A stretch of 64,000 bases of DNA from Shewanella electrica (GTDB lineage: Bacteria; Pseudomonadota; Gammaproteobacteria; Enterobacterales; Shewanellaceae): positions 310,001 through 374,000 of the forward strand of contig NZ_JAKOGG010000003.1 of the NCBI RefSeq assembly GCF_022321485.1. The letters are read 5' to 3'. The notes beneath the pieces are model-generated. The model had not been told where the DNA came from. It worked only from the letters and a program-made list of their open reading frames with translations, and did not search any database. Shown here piece after piece: positions 18,597-27,640 of the stretch. The position numbers and the translations under genes were made by a program. Position 1 is the first letter of the stretch, and each line of letters opens with the position of its first letter.

Positions 18597-19640
18597 TTAC
18601 GACTCCACCGGTGCCAGAAAGGCAGTGATATCCGCATCGCTCAAATCGATGTCGTAGAATTGTTGATAAAAATCATGGGTTTCTTGGCGAATATCGATAT
18701 CAGCAAACGCGCTTGGGTACAGCACTTTTGCCAACCACAAAAACTGCAATGCCTCTTCAGAGGTTTCACGGCACCACCAAAACAGGCCGCGCGGATTGGC
18801 ATACACCCGCTGTTGTTTTACCGCTTTGACATTGCGCCAGCGCGGGTCGTGCTCAATGGTCGCCACATCGCCTTGCCGCATGCTAATAATCACATCTGGC
18901 TGCGCCGCTAAAATCGCTTCGACGCTGACGTTAGCGCTGCCGTGATGCACATCGCTCAACGACCAGTGCTCGGCAATGTTGATGCCACCGGCAAGGTCGA
19001 TCCAATCTTGGTTCAGTGACGGCCGACCAGATGTGGTCAATGGTGTGCCCGAGGCGATGTACACTTTCAGCCGCTGCTCGGCGGGGATCTTAGCTAGCCG
19101 CGCGGCCACTAGCGCTTTGTTGCGCTCGAAATACGTTTTATACGCTTTGGCTTTCGCTGCGGCGTCAGGCCCCAACATTTCGCCAGTCAACTGCACCCGT
19201 TCCACTAAGGTATCCATTGAGTTAGCGGTAAAACTAGCCACCGCAATACCTGCGGCTTCAAGTTGCGCTTGTTTAGTTGACGGGAAACCAGCAGAAACAA
19301 ACATGATGTCAGGCTGTAAGCGCATCAGTTGCTCTACGTTCACCTCGGCAGAGCCGCCAGCGGTGGAGAGTTCAGTGTTTTTAATGCTGGGAATAAATTT
19401 TTGAAATGCTGGTGTGTCGCGGGCATAACGGGTGGTTGCCACAATCTTGTCGCCAAAGCCCAACATGGCCAGCACTGAATTTTGTGCTTCCCAACTGGTG
19501 GCAACCTTGGTCACTTGCGCAGGCACGGTGACTTTTTGCCCATGATATTCAATGGTGCGCGTCGCCGCTGACCAAGCACTTGCGGGCAGTAACAATAACA
19601 ACGCCACACAAGCGCGGCGCACAGATGCAGTGGTAACCAT
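18597..19640 (-). CDS. Periplasmic metal-chelate binding protein (FepB/BtuF-like)
   Basis: The ATG at 19640 gives 347 residues with a cleavable signal (ACVALLLLLPASAWSA). The body has the two-lobe TroA-type fold signatures: VTKVATSWEAQNSVLAMLGFGDKIVATT, VEQLMRLQPDIMFVS and VSVEAILAAQPDVIISM. A TTG at 19655 would add five residues and is less likely. It should deliver the ligand to the FecCD-type permease. The ligand cannot be named from sequence; the operator upstream of the operon argues for molybdenum or tungsten rather than iron. Confidence 0.88.
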   Translation of the reverse strand: MVTTASVRRACVALLLLLPASAWSAATRTIEYHGQKVTVPAQVTKVATSWEAQNSVLAMLGFGDKIVATTRYARDTPAFQKFIPSIKNTELSTAGGSAEVNVEQLMRLQPDIMFVSAGFPSTKQAQLEAAGIAVASFTANSMDTLVERVQLTGEMLGPDAAAKAKAYKTYFERNKALVAARLAKIPAEQRLKVYIASGTPLTTSGRPSLNQDWIDLAGGINIAEHWSLSDVHHGSANVSVEAILAAQPDVIISMRQGDVATIEHDPRWRNVKAVKQQRVYANPRGLFWWCRETSEEALQFLWLAKVLYPSAFADIDIRQETHDFYQQFYDIDLSDADITAFLAPVES

Positions 19641-19691
19641 AATGAATTGTTCCAATGGCGCGACTAGCCGAAGCTAGCCGCGCGTTCTCAG

Positions 19692-21851
19692 TTAAAATTT
19701 CACAGTCGCTGTGAGTTTAATTTGGCGTGGTTCACCCAAAAATGCGCTGTTGCTCGCGCCCGGTGTACCGTAAATATTGCCGGGGAAAATGGCGGCCCAG
19801 TAGTCGCGATCAAACAGGTTGGTCACGTGCAGTTGCAGCACAGTTTCTTGGGCAATCAATTTAGGTAACACGTATTTTGCGCCCACATCCACAGTGGTAA
19901 ATGAACTCGCCCATGAGGTGTTGATGTTGTTGGCGGCGCGTTTGCCGGTGTAGTGCAGGTTACCGGTGAATGATAGGCCCGCTACTGGTGCTAACTTATA
20001 TTCCAGCAACATGTTGCCTTGCCATTTTGGTACCCCCACCACTTGTTTATTGGCGGTGGCTGGGTCAAAGGCATCTTCCAACACGGCATCCAGATAGGTC
20101 ACACCGCTGTAGATTTTCAGGTTGTCGGTCAGGTAGCCGTTAACGGTCAGCTCGGCACCTTTGTTGTTTTGCATGCCTTGCTCGCGGTAGTAACCGTCTA
20201 CGCCTTCATAGGCCATTGGACGTTTTACGCGGAACAGCGCGGCGTTAACATCAAACTCGCCGATACTGCTTTTGATACCGATTTCGTTTTGGTAGCTGCG
20301 CACTGGATCTAAGGTTTCACCAAAGTTCTGCGCATCAGGTGAGGCGCTACCACCCGCTTCCAAGGTGTCAGCGTAGGTCACGTAGGTGCTGATATTTTCG
20401 GTGGGTTTGTAGATCACCGATACCGTTGAACTCACACCATCTTTGCTATAGCTATTGGTTTTGTCGCCATTGACGTTGTAGTTATCTACGTCAAAGTCGT
20501 TATAGCTACCGAGCAGCATGGTTGACCATTGTTCGTTCCAGGTGATGGTGTCGCCGATGATGCCACTCTGCACTGTGGTGTTACCGGTTTTATGGCGTGG
20601 CAGATTCAGGTTTAACTCTGGCGCGTCATACACTTGTGGGTTATCTAAATCGCTGGTACCCAGCATTGCTGCACTGCGTGATGAGGCGCCGTAGATGCTC
20701 CAGCTGTAACCCGCGGTGCCCAACACTAAGTCATGACGAATGCCGCCGGTGTACAGTTGGCCGGTCAGGTTGGCGACGTTACTGGTGACGGTGAATTTGC
20801 CCGCCGCACCTGAGGTCGACATGCGCTGAGAGAAGGTATCGTCACCATTGAGGATATTGCTCACGCCGTTGAGCGTGCGCTTGGCTTCTTGGTGCAATAC
20901 GCCGGCGGTGAGCTTCCAGTTATCGCCCAATTGACGGATCACTTTGGCACTGCCGGTGGTGGTTTCTAACCCTGCGCCGCTGTATGGCTGGCCGTAACCT
21001 TTTTTAGTTGAGTCGAGTGCGCCGGGTAAACCTACATCACCGCCGTAAGAGAAGCCGCCTGGCAGACCAAACTTATCAAACTTGTAGTAGCTGCCATTCA
21101 GTTGGATGGTAGTGTAATCGTCAGGGTTGATATCAAACGCCAAGCCCATCGCTTTACGGTTGATGTGTGAGTTACTCACATAACCATCGCCTTCTTCCTG
21201 CAGCAAGTTAACGCGATAACCAAAATATTGGTTTGGGCTGCCACTGGTATCGGTATGCAACAACCACGCACCGTCATCGGTCATGCCCGCGGTCACGCTA
21301 GTAAAATAGTCTTCCGTTGGACGTTTAAATACATAGTTGAAGTTACCTGCTGGACTGGCAGGGCCGTAAATCGCACCGGTCAAACCTTGGATCACTTCTA
21401 CCCGCTCTAACAGTTCCATCGGTTGCGCTGTGGTGGCGACCACATTCATGCCGTCGAGGTGGTTGTTATCCACCACGCCGCCTTCCATACCACGGCTTTG
21501 CGGACGACCAACATCAGTACCACCGCGCGCTTCCATCTGGGTTGATGGCATGTATTTCAAAATATCGTTCAAGCTAGTGGCGTTAACGTTATCCATCAGT
21601 TCACGGTTAAACACGCTGATGGCGTACGGCGTATCTTTGATAGAACGGCTGCCCAGCGGGCCAAGGTCGACAGTTTTAGGGCGGAAACCGTCTTTGTTTT
21701 CACGATCACCACGCACCACAATCACTTCGGTTTTGGCTTTGGTGGCAGTGGTCTCATCACTGCTTGCTGTTGCTGCAATAGCGCTGTGGCTCAAGGCGAG
21801 TCCTACCGCAAGCGTGACCGTGGTTAGTGTAAATTTATCTGACGTAAGCAT
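19692..21851 (-). CDS. TonB-dependent outer-membrane receptor
   Basis: From the ATG at 21851 (AAGGA upstream) the 719-residue precursor has a signal peptide (VTLAVGLALSHSAIA), a plug domain (IKDTPYAISVFNRELMDNVNATSLNDILKYMPS ... LERVEVIQGLTGAIYGPASPAGNFNYVFKRP) and a long beta-barrel ending in KLTATVKF with a terminal Phe. The family is called siderophore receptor by homology. It heads an operon with binding protein, ATPase, permease and methyltransferase. A ModE-type palindrome lies about 225 bp upstream of its start, so molybdate or a molybdenum chelate is the more likely cargo. Confidence 0.88.
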   Translation of the reverse strand: MLTSDKFTLTTVTLAVGLALSHSAIAATASSDETTATKAKTEVIVVRGDRENKDGFRPKTVDLGPLGSRSIKDTPYAISVFNRELMDNVNATSLNDILKYMPSTQMEARGGTDVGRPQSRGMEGGVVDNNHLDGMNVVATTAQPMELLERVEVIQGLTGAIYGPASPAGNFNYVFKRPTEDYFTSVTAGMTDDGAWLLHTDTSGSPNQYFGYRVNLLQEEGDGYVSNSHINRKAMGLAFDINPDDYTTIQLNGSYYKFDKFGLPGGFSYGGDVGLPGALDSTKKGYGQPYSGAGLETTTGSAKVIRQLGDNWKLTAGVLHQEAKRTLNGVSNILNGDDTFSQRMSTSGAAGKFTVTSNVANLTGQLYTGGIRHDLVLGTAGYSWSIYGASSRSAAMLGTSDLDNPQVYDAPELNLNLPRHKTGNTTVQSGIIGDTITWNEQWSTMLLGSYNDFDVDNYNVNGDKTNSYSKDGVSSTVSVIYKPTENISTYVTYADTLEAGGSASPDAQNFGETLDPVRSYQNEIGIKSSIGEFDVNAALFRVKRPMAYEGVDGYYREQGMQNNKGAELTVNGYLTDNLKIYSGVTYLDAVLEDAFDPATANKQVVGVPKWQGNMLLEYKLAPVAGLSFTGNLHYTGKRAANNINTSWASSFTTVDVGAKYVLPKLIAQETVLQLHVTNLFDRDYWAAIFPGNIYGTPGASNSAFLGEPRQIKLTATVKF

Positions 21852-22075
21852 TCTCTGTTCCTTAAGTAACGACATCACCCCATGCTCGCCCGTTAAAAGA
21901 TGCAGCGATTGGTGATTTTAAAAAACATGACAGCACCGCAACGCCAGTGCGCCCCGCAGGCTCACTGTGAAGAATTGGTCGGTGGAGGTTGTTTGTTATT
22001 TTTTTCGCGTTGTTGTGAACTATGGTTGAGCGTTAACGTTGCCCAGATCTATCGAAGAGGTATCGCGATAACTAC
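21852..22075. other. Leader region of the TonB receptor operon
   Basis: About 225 bp between the receptor start and the Mo-box. It is presumably a long 5' leader or promoter region. No gene, Fur box or recognisable riboswitch was seen; GTCGGTGGAGGTTG-like stretches are present but were not folded. Confidence 0.45.
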
Positions 22076-22099
22076 CGATATATACAACACTATATAACG
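22076..22099. promoter_or_regulatory. ModE-type molybdate operator (Mo-box)
   Basis: CGATATATA at 22076-22084, six bases, and TATATAACG at 22091-22099 form an imperfect palindrome close to the enterobacterial ModE consensus (TCGNTATATA, 6 bp, TATATAACGA). It sits in the region between ubiA and the TonB receptor, on the receptor's upstream side. ModE with bound molybdate represses high-affinity uptake genes, so the operon should be switched on under molybdenum limitation. A perfect TATCGCGATA palindrome lies just beside it at 22061-22070. Confidence 0.65.
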
Positions 22100-22210
22100 A
22101 TAAATTTATTCATACCGCAGGTCAATTATGGGGTTCAGACCGAACTGTCAAAACGTGTATAGCGTCGATGTTATTGGCGGCAAGATTGCCAAAGTGCGAC
22201 ATTTTGATAC

Positions 22211-22240
22211 AACAAAGGCCACAAAAAAGTGGCCTTTGTT
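22211..22240. terminator. Terminator downstream of ubiA
   Basis: AACAAAGGCCAC-AAAAAA-GTGGCCTTTGTT is a perfect 12-bp stem. It lies 18 bp beyond the ubiA stop and has A/T-rich flanks on both sides. Confidence 0.8.
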
Positions 22241-22257
22241 TACCAAAGCGGCGGTGG

Positions 22258-23133
22258 TTACAGTGCGGCGGTGTGCAGTAAATAATCCATGCCGAGCGCT
22301 AAAAACAGTGACATTCCCGCCCAGTTGTTATTTAAAAATGCCTTGAGACAAGGCGCCCGCTCACGATCATGGATCAAGCGTTGTTGATACAAACCAAAGC
22401 CGATAAACACCACTAAGCCCACCGCATACAACGCACCGCGTTCAGCGATAAAACCGGCGGTCATAAAACACGCCAGCGCGGCAATTTGGAATAAGCCGAT
22501 GATCTGCCGATCATATTTACCAAACAAAATCGCGGTCGATTTAATGCCGATCTTCAAATCGTCTTCACGATCCACCATGGCATACATGGTGTCGTAAGCC
22601 ACGGTCCAACACCAGTTGGCGGCAAACAACCACCACGCTTCCGCCGGGACTTCACCCGTGGCCGCTGCGTAAGCCATTGGAATTGACCAGCTCCACACCA
22701 CGCCCAAAAACATCTGCGGCATGTTGGTAAAACGCTTGGTAAACGGGTAAATGACCGTCAGCACAATGCCGATATAAGACAGTTTGACCACCAGCGGATT
22801 GAGCATCAACACTAAGCCAAAGGCGAGCAAACCGAGCACCACAAACAGCAGCAGCGCCTCTTTAACGCTTACTTCACCACTGGCGAGCGGACGCATCTTA
22901 GTGCGTTCTACATGGCCGTCGAGTTTACGGTCAGCGTAATCGTTGATGATGCAACCGCAAGCGCGCATCACAAAAACGCCGATAATGAAAATGGCTAACA
23001 CTTTAAGATCTGGCATGCCGCCGGAGGCCAGCATTAACGCCATTAAACAAGGCCAGAGTAAAAGAAAGGTTCCAATTGGGCGGTCTATTCGCGCGAGGCG
23101 CGCATAGGCATGTAACTTATCCCTGAGAGTCAT
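22258..23133 (-). CDS. ubiA: 4-hydroxybenzoate polyprenyltransferase
   Basis: The 291-residue membrane protein has the two aspartate-rich prenyl-diphosphate/Mg motifs: [20 protein letters not shown] near residue 60-80 and [23 protein letters not shown] near 180-200. The N-terminus [22 protein letters not shown] is typical of UbiA. About eight membrane spans are expected. It attaches the octaprenyl chain to 4-hydroxybenzoate in ubiquinone synthesis. It is complete and of normal length. Confidence 0.96.
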   Translation of the reverse strand: MTLRDKLHAYARLARIDRPIGTFLLLWPCLMALMLASGGMPDLKVLAIFIIGVFVMRACGCIINDYADRKLDGHVERTKMRPLASGEVSVKEALLLFVVLGLLAFGLVLMLNPLVVKLSYIGIVLTVIYPFTKRFTNMPQMFLGVVWSWSIPMAYAAATGEVPAEAWWLFAANWCWTVAYDTMYAMVDREDDLKIGIKSTAILFGKYDRQIIGLFQIAALACFMTAGFIAERGALYAVGLVVFIGFGLYQQRLIHDRERAPCLKAFLNNNWAGMSLFLALGMDYLLHTAAL

Positions 23134-23312
23134 TGGCTAGGTTCTCCGCACCGCTGCCGTGGTTGCTAACTGCGGCCTATTATGGCGCAGCGAAAATGTG
23201 ATTTACACCACAAATTAGTTTTTCATCATCGAAACTTTGCCATGAGCCAAGGCAGCAGCAGATTTACGGCAACACAATACGCCGTTAAATCCAGCGGTAG
23301 CCTCCACTCATG

Positions 23313-25481
23313 TTAAATCGATTCCAACTTAGCATAGGCCACCACCAGCCATTTGCTGCCGAAATCATCAAAGTTAACTTGCACACGCGATTGTGCCCCA
23401 GCGCCCTCGGTATTGACCACTGTCCCTTCACCAAATTTGAAGTGGCGCACTCTACTGCCGTGACGCAAGCCGGTTTCGTTACTGCTGGCGCTACTGGACT
23501 GGCTAAAACGGGTGCTAAACGCTGGCGTACTCACCTGCGCTTTCAAGCGCACTTCGCGGATACACTCTGGCGGTAACTCTTTGATAAAGCGCGACGGACG
23601 CGAATAGTTTTCGCGGCCGTAGATGCGGCGCGACTCGGCGTAAGTGATATACAGTTGCTGCATCGCGCGGGTCATACCGACGTAACACAGGCGGCGCTCC
23701 TCTTCTAAACGGTCGCCCTCTTCCAGCGTGAGTTGACTGGGGAACAAACCCTCTTCCACGCCCGCCATAAACACCACAGGGAATTCCAACCCTTTGGCGG
23801 TGTGCAAGGTCATCAACTGCACCGCATCGGCATTGACGTCCGCTTGGCCTTCACCCGCTTCTAACGCCGCGTGCGATAAAAACGCGTTCAGCTCGCCCAT
23901 ATCGAGTAGCTCTTCTGGCACTTCAAAGGTGCGCGCGGCGGTGACTAACTCTTCTAAGTTTTCTACGCGACTTTGCGCTTTCTCGCCCTTTTCCTGCTCG
24001 TACATGGTTTTGAGGCCAGAGGCTTGCGACACATGATCGACCATGCGATACAGCGCCATTTCATCAGTATCGCGCGCCATGGTGACAATCAGATCGAGGA
24101 AGGTTTGCACCGCAGTCGCCGCACGTCCACTGAGCATTTTATTGTCCAGCGCCTGCAACGCCGTTTGCCACAAGGTCAAGCCGTGATGACGGGCGGTTGA
24201 ACGCAGTATTTCTAAGGTGCGATCGCCAATGCCGCGCGTCGGCGTGTTTACCACTCGCTCAAACGCCGCATCATCATCGTGGTTAGCCATCAAGCGCAGA
24301 TAGCCCATGGCATCTTTAATCTCTTGCCGCTCGAAGAAGCGCAAACCGCCGTAGATTTTGTACGGTAAGCCTTTGTGTAATAACGCTTCTTCCAACACGC
24401 GCGATTGCGCGTTGGAGCGATACAAAATGGCGCAGCCACGCAGGTCGTTGCCCATGTCTTGCCAGTCGCTGATGCGGCCGACAATAAAGCGCGCTTCGTC
24501 GAGTTCGTTAAAGGCGCTGTACACCGCAATCGGCTCACCGGCGGCATCTTCAGTCCACAAGTCTTTGCCCAAACGGCCGAGGTTGTTGGCGATCAGCTCG
24601 TTGGCGGCTTTCAAAATATTGCCGGTAGAGCGATAGTTTTGCTCCAAACGAATGGTCGAGGCGCCAGGGAAATCTTTGAGGAATTTGTGCAGGTTTTCCA
24701 CCTGCGCGCCACGCCAGCCGTAAATCGACTGGTCATCATCACCGACAATCATCACATGGGCGGTAGTGCCCGCTAGCACCTGAATCCACTTGTATTGAAT
24801 GGTGTTGGTATCTTGGAACTCGTCCACCAAAATATGCTGAAAGCGGTCACGGTAGTGCTGCAAGATCAGCGGCTTGTATAGCCACAATTCATAAGCGCGC
24901 AGCAGAATTTCGGAGAAGTCCACCAGCCCAGCACGGTCGCACGACTCTTGGTAAACCTGATACACCTCTTTCAACTTCTGCTCTAACGGAAACGGCCCCG
25001 CTTCGATATCTTTCGGGCGAAAACCTTCATCTTTTTGGGTGCAGATATAGTTTTGCACCATCCGCGGTGGATAGTGTTTTTCATCCAGATTGAGGCTTTT
25101 AAGAATGCGTTTGATCAATCGGTATTGATCATCGCCATCCAGAATTTGGAAGTTTTGCGGCAAGTTGGCGTCTTGCCAATGGGTGCGCAGCAAGCGGTGG
25201 GCAAGACCGTGGAAAGTACCAATCCACATGCGGCTCATATTATGGCCGACCACTTTCTCCACCCGCTCGCGCATTTCGCGCGCCGCTTTGTTGGTAAAAG
25301 TCACCGCCAAAATAGAGTACGGACTTTGGTTCTCTACCTGCATCAGCCATGCGATACGATGAGTTAACACCCGCGTTTTGCCTGAGCCTGCCCCCGCCAG
25401 TACCAACATGCTGGACAACGGCGCGCCCACCGCCTCGCGCTGTTTCTCATTTAGGCCATCAAGTAAAGAAGATACGTCCAT
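23313..25481 (-). CDS. uvrD: DNA helicase II
   Basis: The 722-residue protein begins MDVSSLLDGLNEKQREAV as in E. coli UvrD. The SF1A motifs are in order: Q motif, Walker A LAGAGSGKTRVL, VTFTNKAAREMRERV, LVDEFQDTN (motif II), IVGDDDQSIYGWRGA (III), RLEQNYRST (IV), LMTLHTAKGLEFPVVFM (V) and RRLCYVGMTRA (VI), with the C-terminal extension ending in a beta-hairpin-like KWLVVAYAKLE. It unwinds DNA in nucleotide excision and mismatch repair. GGAGG precedes two adjacent ATGs; the second matches the family start. Confidence 0.96.
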   Translation of the reverse strand: MDVSSLLDGLNEKQREAVGAPLSSMLVLAGAGSGKTRVLTHRIAWLMQVENQSPYSILAVTFTNKAAREMRERVEKVVGHNMSRMWIGTFHGLAHRLLRTHWQDANLPQNFQILDGDDQYRLIKRILKSLNLDEKHYPPRMVQNYICTQKDEGFRPKDIEAGPFPLEQKLKEVYQVYQESCDRAGLVDFSEILLRAYELWLYKPLILQHYRDRFQHILVDEFQDTNTIQYKWIQVLAGTTAHVMIVGDDDQSIYGWRGAQVENLHKFLKDFPGASTIRLEQNYRSTGNILKAANELIANNLGRLGKDLWTEDAAGEPIAVYSAFNELDEARFIVGRISDWQDMGNDLRGCAILYRSNAQSRVLEEALLHKGLPYKIYGGLRFFERQEIKDAMGYLRLMANHDDDAAFERVVNTPTRGIGDRTLEILRSTARHHGLTLWQTALQALDNKMLSGRAATAVQTFLDLIVTMARDTDEMALYRMVDHVSQASGLKTMYEQEKGEKAQSRVENLEELVTAARTFEVPEELLDMGELNAFLSHAALEAGEGQADVNADAVQLMTLHTAKGLEFPVVFMAGVEEGLFPSQLTLEEGDRLEEERRLCYVGMTRAMQQLYITYAESRRIYGRENYSRPSRFIKELPPECIREVRLKAQVSTPAFSTRFSQSSSASSNETGLRHGSRVRHFKFGEGTVVNTEGAGAQSRVQVNFDDFGSKWLVVAYAKLESI

Positions 25482-25574
25482 CATTGCCTCCGTCAAAATC
25501 GAGGCGGCATTATAGCAAGAAAAGCTTGCTGAGTTTGCCCAAGATTACAGCGGCAATAGGGAGTTGACACATAG

Positions 25575-26234
25575 CTAACCAGCTATTTGCCAGAAATCGA
25601 TAAAATCACTCTTGAATGATTTATCAACTCTCTGAAACTCTTTATGAAGGTGAACTAGACACTGTGTTTCTCTATTTCCAGAGTTACGAATTTCTCGCAT
25701 TCTATCCCATGCAAGAACAAAAATTTTGCCAATATCAAATTCAAGCTGTTTTGCTGAGTAGTTGACGAACCGAAGCTCTCTACTGTTAAGCAATTTATTA
25801 ATATTTAACCATTTTTCACGATAATCAGTATATAAATTTTCTAAACGACCTTGACTGTCTTTTATAGACTTATCCTTGTTCTCATGGAAATCAAATGAGT
25901 CTGTAACATCAGAAAAATCTAATTCTTGAATGAGTTCATTAACAACTTTTATTATTTCTTCGCCGCTGTTATAGAGTTTTTTTCTAGCCTCAAATACATC
26001 TTTAAAACGATACTGAGAAACCCATATTCTAAAAGCATTGTGTCCATACCAAGCGAGAAGAAGGGTCCCAATGCCAGCAGCTATAGTTCCCAAATCAGCT
26101 GCTGCTGATAAAAACTCTTTGCTATCAGATACTTTCGCAATCGTCATTCCAAACAAAGTAAATGCAGCTGCATTGATAAAAAAGGCAAAATATAAAAATG
26201 CTTCTTTACCGACAAATCTAAAAATACTATCCAA
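25575..26234 (-). CDS. Unknown two-span membrane protein with coiled-coil-like tail
   Basis: The 219-residue protein is not recognised. It has two hydrophobic segments, about residues 13-34 (FLYFAFFINAAAFTLFGMTI) and 47-65 (LGTIAAGIGTLLLAWYGHN), followed by a charged, mostly helical cytoplasmic part of about 150 residues. The gene is clearly richer in A and T than uvrD and azlC on either side, which suggests horizontal gain. It stands alone, with no partner gene. The topology resembles small effector-like or signalling membrane proteins of accessory regions, but no function is claimed. Confidence 0.7.
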   Translation of the reverse strand: MDSIFRFVGKEAFLYFAFFINAAAFTLFGMTIAKVSDSKEFLSAAADLGTIAAGIGTLLLAWYGHNAFRIWVSQYRFKDVFEARKKLYNSGEEIIKVVNELIQELDFSDVTDSFDFHENKDKSIKDSQGRLENLYTDYREKWLNINKLLNSRELRFVNYSAKQLEFDIGKIFVLAWDRMREIRNSGNRETQCLVHLHKEFQRVDKSFKSDFIDFWQIAG

Positions 26235-26420
26235 GACCTATCCTCCTCTTTTTTTGAGCATTAATAGCACGAAAATCAAAAGACTATTAGCCTGCAAAAT
26301 AAGAAAATTGATGAATACGTGAAACCAATATAAGTATTAGTATTTTGCGCTTTTTGCTTTACAACCTGGCGAGGGCTGGCAATATCGATCTTTCCTTTAA
26401 CGCAGCGCCACGATGCATCA

Positions 26421-27194
26421 ATGACTGATCCCAGTAGTAACGACGTTCATTTAATTGCCGCCGACTCAGCCGAGCAAACTATCACCGACAGTATCGACGA
26501 CACACCACTCAATCAACGCAGCGAGTTGCTACGCGGCGTAACAACCGCCTTGCCGATGACGCTGGGATTTATTCCGTTTGCTTTAGTGCTGGGCGCGCAA
26601 GCGGTGCAACAAGGCTTTACCGTGCTGCAAGTGCCGCTGATGACTGGGGTGAACTTTGCTGGCGGCTCGGAGTTTACTGCCATCAGTTTATGGACTTCGC
26701 CACCGCATCTGCTGTTGATTGTCGCCATGACGTTTTTGGTCAATAGCCGCCATATCATCATGGGCGCGGCGTTGGTGCCGTTTATGCGTCATCTCAGCAA
26801 GAAGCAGTCGTTGCCGCTGCTGTTTTTCATGTGTGATGAAGCATGGGCGATGGGCATCACTGACTGCCAAAAGCGCAATACAATGCGGCTGAGTGTGCCG
26901 TTTTATCTGGGAGTGGCGGCGTGTTTGTATAGCTCATGGGTCATTTTTACTGGCATCGGCGCGGCGGTGGGGCCGCTGATTGGCGATGTGGAGCAGTACG
27001 GTTTTGATATGGCGTTTACCGCCGTCTTTTTGGTGCTGCTCAAGGGCATGTGGCGCGGTGTAAGCCGTTGTTGGCCATGGCTGGTGAGCTTAGTGGTGGC
27101 GGGCGTGTTGTATCATCTACTGCCCGGCGCGTGGTACGTTGCCGGCGGCACGCTAGCTGGCATTATCGCCGCGCTTATTTGGGGGAAACACTGA
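26421..27194 (+). CDS. azlC: AzlC-family branched-chain amino acid exporter, large subunit
   Basis: The 257-residue protein has an N-terminal acidic head of about 30 residues and then the AzlC pattern: LLRGVTTALPMTLGFIPFALVLGAQA, TGVNFAGGSEFTAISLW, FLVNSRHIIMGAALVPFM and DEAWAMGITD. About seven membrane spans are expected. Together with the small AzlD partner it exports branched-chain amino acids or related compounds. Its stop codon overlaps the azlD start (TGATG), so the two are translationally coupled. Confidence 0.9.
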   Translation: MTDPSSNDVHLIAADSAEQTITDSIDDTPLNQRSELLRGVTTALPMTLGFIPFALVLGAQAVQQGFTVLQVPLMTGVNFAGGSEFTAISLWTSPPHLLLIVAMTFLVNSRHIIMGAALVPFMRHLSKKQSLPLLFFMCDEAWAMGITDCQKRNTMRLSVPFYLGVAACLYSSWVIFTGIGAAVGPLIGDVEQYGFDMAFTAVFLVLLKGMWRGVSRCWPWLVSLVVAGVLYHLLPGAWYVAGGTLAGIIAALIWGKH

Positions 27195-27535
27195 TGACTT
27201 TCGATCAGCCACTGATGGCTTCCATTGAACAGCTGTTCACCCAACACATGGCGGTGCTGACGATTATCGCCATGGGGCTGACCACTTATCTCACCCGCAT
27301 TATCGGCTATTTGGCGCTGCGCAAGCGCCGCTTGAACCCGCGCGTCGAGCGGGTGATGGAAGTGGTGCCGGGCTGCGTGTTGATTGCCGTGATCGCGCCA
27401 GTGATCTTCTCCGGTCGCTTCAGCGATATGTTGGCGGTGGCGATTACCTTATTGGCAACGCTGCGGTTATCACTGCTGCCAACGGTGATTATTGCTATTG
27501 TCAGCACCGGTTTGCTGCGTTACTGGTTGGGCTAA
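27194..27535 (+). CDS. azlD: AzlD-family branched-chain amino acid exporter, small subunit
   Basis: The 113-residue membrane protein begins MTFDQPLMASIEQLFTQHMA and contains GLTTYLTRIIGYLALR, VPGCVLIAVIAPVIFSG and a last span ending YWLG, as in AzlD. The ATG at 27194 overlaps the azlC stop. A longer in-frame start at 27050 lies deep inside azlC and is not used. It is expected to be the obligate small subunit of the exporter. Confidence 0.9.
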   Translation: MTFDQPLMASIEQLFTQHMAVLTIIAMGLTTYLTRIIGYLALRKRRLNPRVERVMEVVPGCVLIAVIAPVIFSGRFSDMLAVAITLLATLRLSLLPTVIIAIVSTGLLRYWLG

Positions 27536-27560
27536 GTTGCTGACAAATCGGCATAAAAAA

Positions 27561-27580
27561 AGGCCACTCAAGGAGTGGCC
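27561..27580. terminator. Terminator between azlD and the second TonB receptor
   Basis: GGCCACTC-CTTG-like loop-GAGTGGCC forms a 9-bp stem (27562-27580). Read leftwards it is followed by seven T, so it best serves the leftward TonB receptor gene, though it lies between the convergent gene ends and may serve both. Confidence 0.8.
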
Positions 27581-27640
27581 ATAAAACTCAGGTTTTTACG
27601 TTAGCAAGGCGCCGTTTACACCTTGCCAAGTCCGTACAAC

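Noticed and set aside
22128-22346. 72-residue frame between the Mo-box and ubiA
   Set aside because: It runs through the ubiA terminator hairpin into the antisense of ubiA.
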